The notes under the pieces: model-generated | Databases searched by the model: none | What the model was told of the DNA's origin: nothing | What the model saw: only the letters and a program-made list of their open reading frames with translations | From: Candidatus Dormiibacterota bacterium | GTDB lineage: Bacteria > Chloroflexota > Dormibacteria > Aeolococcales > Aeolococcaceae | Direction: 5' to 3' | NCBI GenBank assembly: GCA_027451645.1 | Contig: DAIDIX010000087.1 | Span: 1-7,439, forward strand | DNA: 7,439 nt | Part shown: one piece after another, positions 4,032 through 7,439 of the stretch | How positions within the stretch are numbered: position 1 is the stretch's first letter | Layout: every line of letters starts with the position of its first letter | Program-made: the position numbers and the translations under genes

Positions 4032-6752
4032 GTGGGATGGGAAGATCGCTTCAATGACGCCGTCAAGTCGGCCATCAGCACAGCACTCAGCAATGCCGTG
4101 CGCAATCACGATGCCGTCATTACGCCAGAGCATCTTCTTTCCGCACTCCTCAGCACCCCGAATTCGAGGGCAGTCGCTGTTCTGAAGCAGGCTGGAGTCA
4201 ATGTCCAGGATCTTCATGCCCAGGTCAAGCGGTATCTCGACAGCCTTCCGAAGGATACTGACCAGAGCATTGATGGCATGTGGACTCCCCAGCAGGATCC
4301 CGTCATCGCAGAGCGGACGAAGCTGGTGCTTGGTGTCGCATGGGATGAGATGCGTCGTGCAAAGGCACCGAGGATCACCTCAGAGCACCTCCTCCTTGCT
4401 TTCCTCCAGGATTACCAGGCAACTCCGCTCAAGGACATGCCTGATGTTCCCCAGGACACGCCTGACGGAAAGCCGAAGAAGCGGTTCATCGATCCCAATG
4501 GTCACGACAAGCAGTACCTTGAGGGAGCTGGTTTTGACCTTGCAAAAGCACGGAATACCATTGCGAGCTTTGCACAGAGCACGCCTCCAAGCGTCGACTA
4601 CCAGGAGTTCTCCACGACACAGTTCAATCCCCAGAGGGGACCAGCATCCAAGACTCCCCAGCTTGATGAACTTGCAGTGGATCTCACTGAACGGGCACGT
4701 ACGGGAAAGATCAAGCCACTCATTGGGCGCGATGCAGAGCTCCAGAAGCTCATCCGTGTCATGCTCCACGAGGACAAGAACAATGCCATGATCATCGGTG
4801 AACCCGGTGTCGGGAAAACCGCTGTTGTGGAGGCACTCGCACAGCGCATTGCACGTGGCGAAGTACCGGAACAGCTCAAGAACACACGGCTTGTCCGGCT
4901 CGACCTCAACAACATCGTTGCTGGCACCCAGTACCGGGGTCAGATGGAAGAGAAAGTCCAGAAAGTCCTCAAGGAGATCCGCGAGAATCCCGATGTCATT
5001 GTCTTCATCGACGAGATCCACACCCTCATTGGTGCAGGATCTTCCGAGGGAGGCCTCGACATTGGCAACATCATGAAGCAGGCGCTCGCACGTGGAGAAC
5101 TCCGCTGCATTGGCGCTACGACAACGAAGGAGTATGGGAAGTACTTCGAGCATGATGGTGCCCTCACCCGCAGGTTTGGCTCTCCCATCATTGTCGAGGA
5201 ACCCTCTGTCGAGGACACAGTCGAGATGATCAAGGGGAGAAGGCAGCTCCTCGAGGCACACCACCACATCACGATTCCGGATGAGGCGATCCTGGCTGCA
5301 GCCCAGCTCACACGCCGCTATGTGAAGGACAGGAAGAGCCCTGATGCTCCTCTCGACGTTGTCGATGATGCATGCGCAAAGCTCCGGGTGTCGAAGGAAG
5401 CTGAAGTTCCCGATGCCATCCTCCACCTTGAGGGGAAGCTCCAGAAGCTTGCTGCACAGCGGGAAGCGGAACCGGATCTCCGCAAGAAGGAAGATCTCCG
5501 TGCCCAGGAAGTCCAGCTCCTCGATGAAGTCTGGAAGCAGCGGAAGGAGTGGATGGACTCCCGGGAGCAGTCAACGAACCAGCTCACAACGGATGATGTG
5601 GCTGAAGTCATCTCGAGCTGGACTGGTGTTCCTGTCAAGCAGCTCAGTACGGACGAGATCACACGGCTTCGGAACATGGAGCAGAAGCTCCATGAGCGGG
5701 TTGTTGGCCAGGATGAGGCAGTAGGCGCCCTTTCCAAGTCAGTACGCCGTGCACAGTTCGGACTGAAATCAGCAAAGGGAACTGATGCTTTCGTCTTTCT
5801 CGGTCCAACTGGTGTTGGAAAGACAGAGTCTGCACGGGCTCTCGCAGAATTTCTCTTCGGAGATGAGAATGCACTCGTCCAGATCGACATGAGCGAATAC
5901 ATGGAAAAGCACACCGTGTCACGCCTCATTGGTGCTCCTCCAGGATATGTCGGATATGAGGAAGGTGGACAGCTCACCGAACGGGTACGCCGCAAGCCAT
6001 ACTCAGTTGTGCTCCTTGACGAGGTGGAGAAGGCACATGAGGATGTATTCAACATCCTGCTCCAGATCCTTGAGGATGGACATCTCACTGATGGTCAGGG
6101 ACGGCAGGTGGATTTCTCGAACACGATCCTCATTCTCACAAGCAACCTTGGTGTCCAGGGCGCTCTCCGGAGACTCGCAACACAATCCAAGCAGATAGGG
6201 TTTGCTGCTCCGCAGGCCATCGAACCGTACAAGAGTGAGGAAGTAAATCACGAAAAGTTCAAGGACACGGTCGTTACTGCCTACAATGAGCATTTCCGCC
6301 CAGAACTCCGGAACCGCATTGGAAAAGACAATGTCGTTGTCTTCCACCAGCTCAACCAGACAAACATCAGGGACATTGTCGATCTCGTTCTTGCTAACGT
6401 TGCCAAGCGAGATGGACTGAAGTCACGAGACCTCTCAATCGAGGTCAGTGAGGCTGGCAAGGATCTTCTCGCGAAGCTCGGCTACGATGTGGAGATGGGT
6501 GCCCGGCCTCTGAAGGCAGTCATCGAGCATCAGGTAGTAGACCAGATTGTTGATGGACTTGCTGAAGGGAAGTTCGAGGATGGAGCAACCATCCGATTTG
6601 AAGTCGATGAGAAGGGCACAGGACTCCGGGCTTTCGATGCGAAGGAAGCACAGGCAACTGCACCTGCTCCCAGCACTGGCAAAGGGGGACGTGGCAAGAA
6701 GGCTGCTGCTGCACCGAAGGGTCCAGAAGGCAAGGGTCCAGCACTCCAGTAG
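4032..6752 (+). CDS. clpC: ClpC-type ATP-dependent Clp protease ATP-binding subunit
   Basis: 906 residues from the preferred GTG; a TTG at 3990 would add 14 residues but lacks a ribosome binding site. It is an AAA+ unfoldase that feeds substrates to ClpP. Two N-terminal Clp repeats each keep an EHLL motif (E33, E118). D1 has Walker A GEPGVGKT (256-263), Walker B VIVFIDEI (322-329) and a double arginine (380-381). A short helical middle domain (about 462-510) excludes ClpB, which has a coiled coil over 100 residues long. D2 has GPTGVGKT (591-598), VVLLDEVEKAH (659-669), the arginine finger in NRI (R762) and sensor-2 GAR (R825). The tripeptide IGF (722-724) is the ClpP-docking loop. Oddities are an insertion of about 27 residues in the second N repeat, a changed middle domain, a two-residue insertion after NRI, and a Lys/Gly/Ala/Pro-rich tail (about 871-906); these make it longer than the 810-residue B. 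subtilis ClpC. A palindrome lies upstream; it stands alone, without ctsR or mcsAB. Confidence 0.94.
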   Translation: MGWEDRFNDAVKSAISTALSNAVRNHDAVITPEHLLSALLSTPNSRAVAVLKQAGVNVQDLHAQVKRYLDSLPKDTDQSIDGMWTPQQDPVIAERTKLVLGVAWDEMRRAKAPRITSEHLLLAFLQDYQATPLKDMPDVPQDTPDGKPKKRFIDPNGHDKQYLEGAGFDLAKARNTIASFAQSTPPSVDYQEFSTTQFNPQRGPASKTPQLDELAVDLTERARTGKIKPLIGRDAELQKLIRVMLHEDKNNAMIIGEPGVGKTAVVEALAQRIARGEVPEQLKNTRLVRLDLNNIVAGTQYRGQMEEKVQKVLKEIRENPDVIVFIDEIHTLIGAGSSEGGLDIGNIMKQALARGELRCIGATTTKEYGKYFEHDGALTRRFGSPIIVEEPSVEDTVEMIKGRRQLLEAHHHITIPDEAILAAAQLTRRYVKDRKSPDAPLDVVDDACAKLRVSKEAEVPDAILHLEGKLQKLAAQREAEPDLRKKEDLRAQEVQLLDEVWKQRKEWMDSREQSTNQLTTDDVAEVISSWTGVPVKQLSTDEITRLRNMEQKLHERVVGQDEAVGALSKSVRRAQFGLKSAKGTDAFVFLGPTGVGKTESARALAEFLFGDENALVQIDMSEYMEKHTVSRLIGAPPGYVGYEEGGQLTERVRRKPYSVVLLDEVEKAHEDVFNILLQILEDGHLTDGQGRQVDFSNTILILTSNLGVQGALRRLATQSKQIGFAAPQAIEPYKSEEVNHEKFKDTVVTAYNEHFRPELRNRIGKDNVVVFHQLNQTNIRDIVDLVLANVAKRDGLKSRDLSIEVSEAGKDLLAKLGYDVEMGARPLKAVIEHQVVDQIVDGLAEGKFEDGATIRFEVDEKGTGLRAFDAKEAQATAPAPSTGKGGRGKKAAAAPKGPEGKGPALQ

Positions 6753-6774
6753 GCTGCTCACGGAACTCAACAGA

Positions 6775-6811
6775 ATCGGGCATCACTCCCATAGCGGGAG
6801 CGGTGCCCGAT
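6775..6811. terminator. Bidirectional terminator hairpin after clpC
   Basis: ATCGGGCA (6775-6782) pairs with TGCCCGAT (6804-6811), and an inner CTCCC (6786-6790) pairs with GGGAG (6796-6800) around a 5-base loop, separated by a small 3x3 internal loop. It sits between two convergent genes, 22 bases after the clpC stop and 24 before the end of the next gene. No strong T-run follows on either strand, so its efficiency as an intrinsic terminator is uncertain. Confidence 0.7.
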
Positions 6812-6835
6812 CTGCATTTCCCTCTCACAACCCTT

Positions 6836-7439
6836 CTAGTCGCAGTCGATGACAGCCTTGCCCCGGAGTTTCCGTCCGAACAGGAGACTCACTGCCTCAT
6901 CAACTGCACTCCATGACTTGTGCCAGTCGACTTCTGCATGAAGAGAGCCGTCAGCAACGAGCTCAAGGAGATATGCAAGGTCTCCTCCAAGTCCTTGTCC
7001 CATGCGAAATGGTCGGATGGAACGCTGGAGTCCTACAAGACTGTATGGGGGAAACACTGCATTCTCCTGGGATGTCCAGCCGATGCACTCAACAACACCA
7101 CCCTCGCGAAGCATTGCAACGATGTCCACGAGCTGCTGTCCTCCAACTGTGTCGAGGACAACATCGACACTCCTCACTCCGTCGAGGCCGACAACCACTT
7201 CGTCAGCACCAAGCTCCCGGAGTCCCTCCTTCCTGTGATCGCCACCAACTGATGCAATGACATGTGCTCCACCGAGCGCTGCAAGCTGAATGCCAAATCG
7301 TCCAACTCCGCCCGAAGCTCCCGTGACAAGTACAGTCCGTCCAAGAAGCGACCCTGCATCCCTGAGTGCAAGAAGTGCAGTGCCTCCTGCCACAGGAAGG
7401 GCTGCTGCATCTGCATCAGAGACGCCATCAGGGATGCGG
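6836..7439 (-). CDS. Medium-chain quinone reductase / zinc-type dehydrogenase, partial
   Basis: The last 200 residues of an MDR-superfamily oxidoreductase; the 5' part lies beyond the right edge, so the start is not visible and the GTG codon near 7393 is internal. The first visible residues, RIPDGVSDADAAALPVAG, are the conserved PDG..AAALP element before the cofactor domain. The Rossmann nucleotide-binding motif VTGASGGVG is at visible residues 38-46, followed by the strand AHVIASVG, LGADEVV, and VVLDTVGG (93-100). The end runs GRKLRGKAVIDCD, typical of quinone oxidoreductase-like members (cf. GkxxGKxVl). These enzymes use NADPH to reduce quinones, enones or aldehydes; the substrate cannot be told from this part. 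The catalytic zinc ligands, if any, would lie in the missing N-terminal half. Convergent with clpC, with no functional link evident. Confidence 0.9.
   Translation of the reverse strand, partial: RIPDGVSDADAAALPVAGGTALLALRDAGSLLGRTVLVTGASGGVGRFGIQLAALGGAHVIASVGGDHRKEGLRELGADEVVVGLDGVRSVDVVLDTVGGQQLVDIVAMLREGGVVECIGWTSQENAVFPPYSLVGLQRSIRPFRMGQGLGGDLAYLLELVADGSLHAEVDWHKSWSAVDEAVSLLFGRKLRGKAVIDCD

Noticed and set aside
3965..4057. A 30-codon upstream ORF (ATG ATG ...) overlapping the clpC start in another frame, a possible attenuator
   Set aside because: No ribosome binding site precedes it and the product has no notable feature; kept only as a remote possibility.
3777..4217. A 146-codon minus-strand frame across the clpC control region
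   Set aside because: It runs into the tRNA-Leu gene at one end and the clpC N-domain at the other, with no family resemblance.
4380..5426. A 348-codon open frame on the minus strand opposite clpC
   Set aside because: It lies wholly inside clpC's conserved D1 region, has no recognisable domain and no credible ribosome binding site. Shadow of the clpC codon pattern.
5318..6088. A 256-codon open frame on the minus strand opposite clpC
   Set aside because: Ser/Arg-rich antisense product over the Walker motifs of D2; shadow.
4032..6752. Identity as ClpB disaggregase
   Set aside because: The middle domain is far too short for ClpB, and an IGF ClpP-docking tripeptide, which ClpB lacks, is present.

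Overview
The window (about 55% G+C by eye) looks like ordinary chromosome from a Gram-positive bacterium, most likely an actinomycete. The arrangement rpmB facing away from an Asp23/Gls24-family gene followed by fakA is the one known in Bacillus subtilis (rpmB / yloU-yloV). The zinc-ribbon form of L28 and the moderate G+C suggest a Coriobacteriia-like or other moderate-G+C actinobacterium, but the exact lineage is a guess. Every gene is a recognisable core gene. I see no insertion sequence, phage gene, CRISPR array or toxin-antitoxin pair.

Layout, left to right. Positions 39-2199 (minus strand) hold a two-gene operon: an Asp23/Gls24-family protein, then fakA, the ATP-binding subunit of fatty acid kinase, overlapping by 17 bases. 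A short divergent intergenic stretch (2200-2308) carries overlapping candidate promoters and an 8-bp hairpin in the rpmB leader. rpmB (L28, plus) is followed by a hairpin that overlaps the stop codon of the convergent gene rlmN (minus), the 23S rRNA A2503 / tRNA A37 methyltransferase. Only 25 bases upstream of rlmN, on the same strand, is a complete tRNA-Leu(GAG) gene. Positions 3799-4031 form the divergent control region between the tRNA and clpC, and contain a perfect 18-bp palindrome with a third half-site. clpC (plus, 4032-6752) is a full-length ClpC-type AAA+ unfoldase with several departures from the textbook sequence. A strong hairpin separates it from a convergent partial gene for a medium-chain quinone reductase/dehydrogenase that leaves the right edge.

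How they fit together: L28 and RlmN both serve the 50S subunit, tRNA-Leu(GAG) reads CUC/CUU, and ClpC feeds proteins to ClpP. FakA phosphorylates exogenous fatty acids carried by a FakB partner, which is not in the window. The clpC gene uses CUC/CUU for nearly all leucines, which are the codons read by the tRNA next door.

I found no wholly new system. The observations most worth a second look are the palindromic operator candidate upstream of clpC, the altered regulatory regions of ClpC (N-domain insert, M-domain, post-arginine-finger loop, basic tail), the hairpin in the rpmB leader, and the tRNA-rlmN junction.
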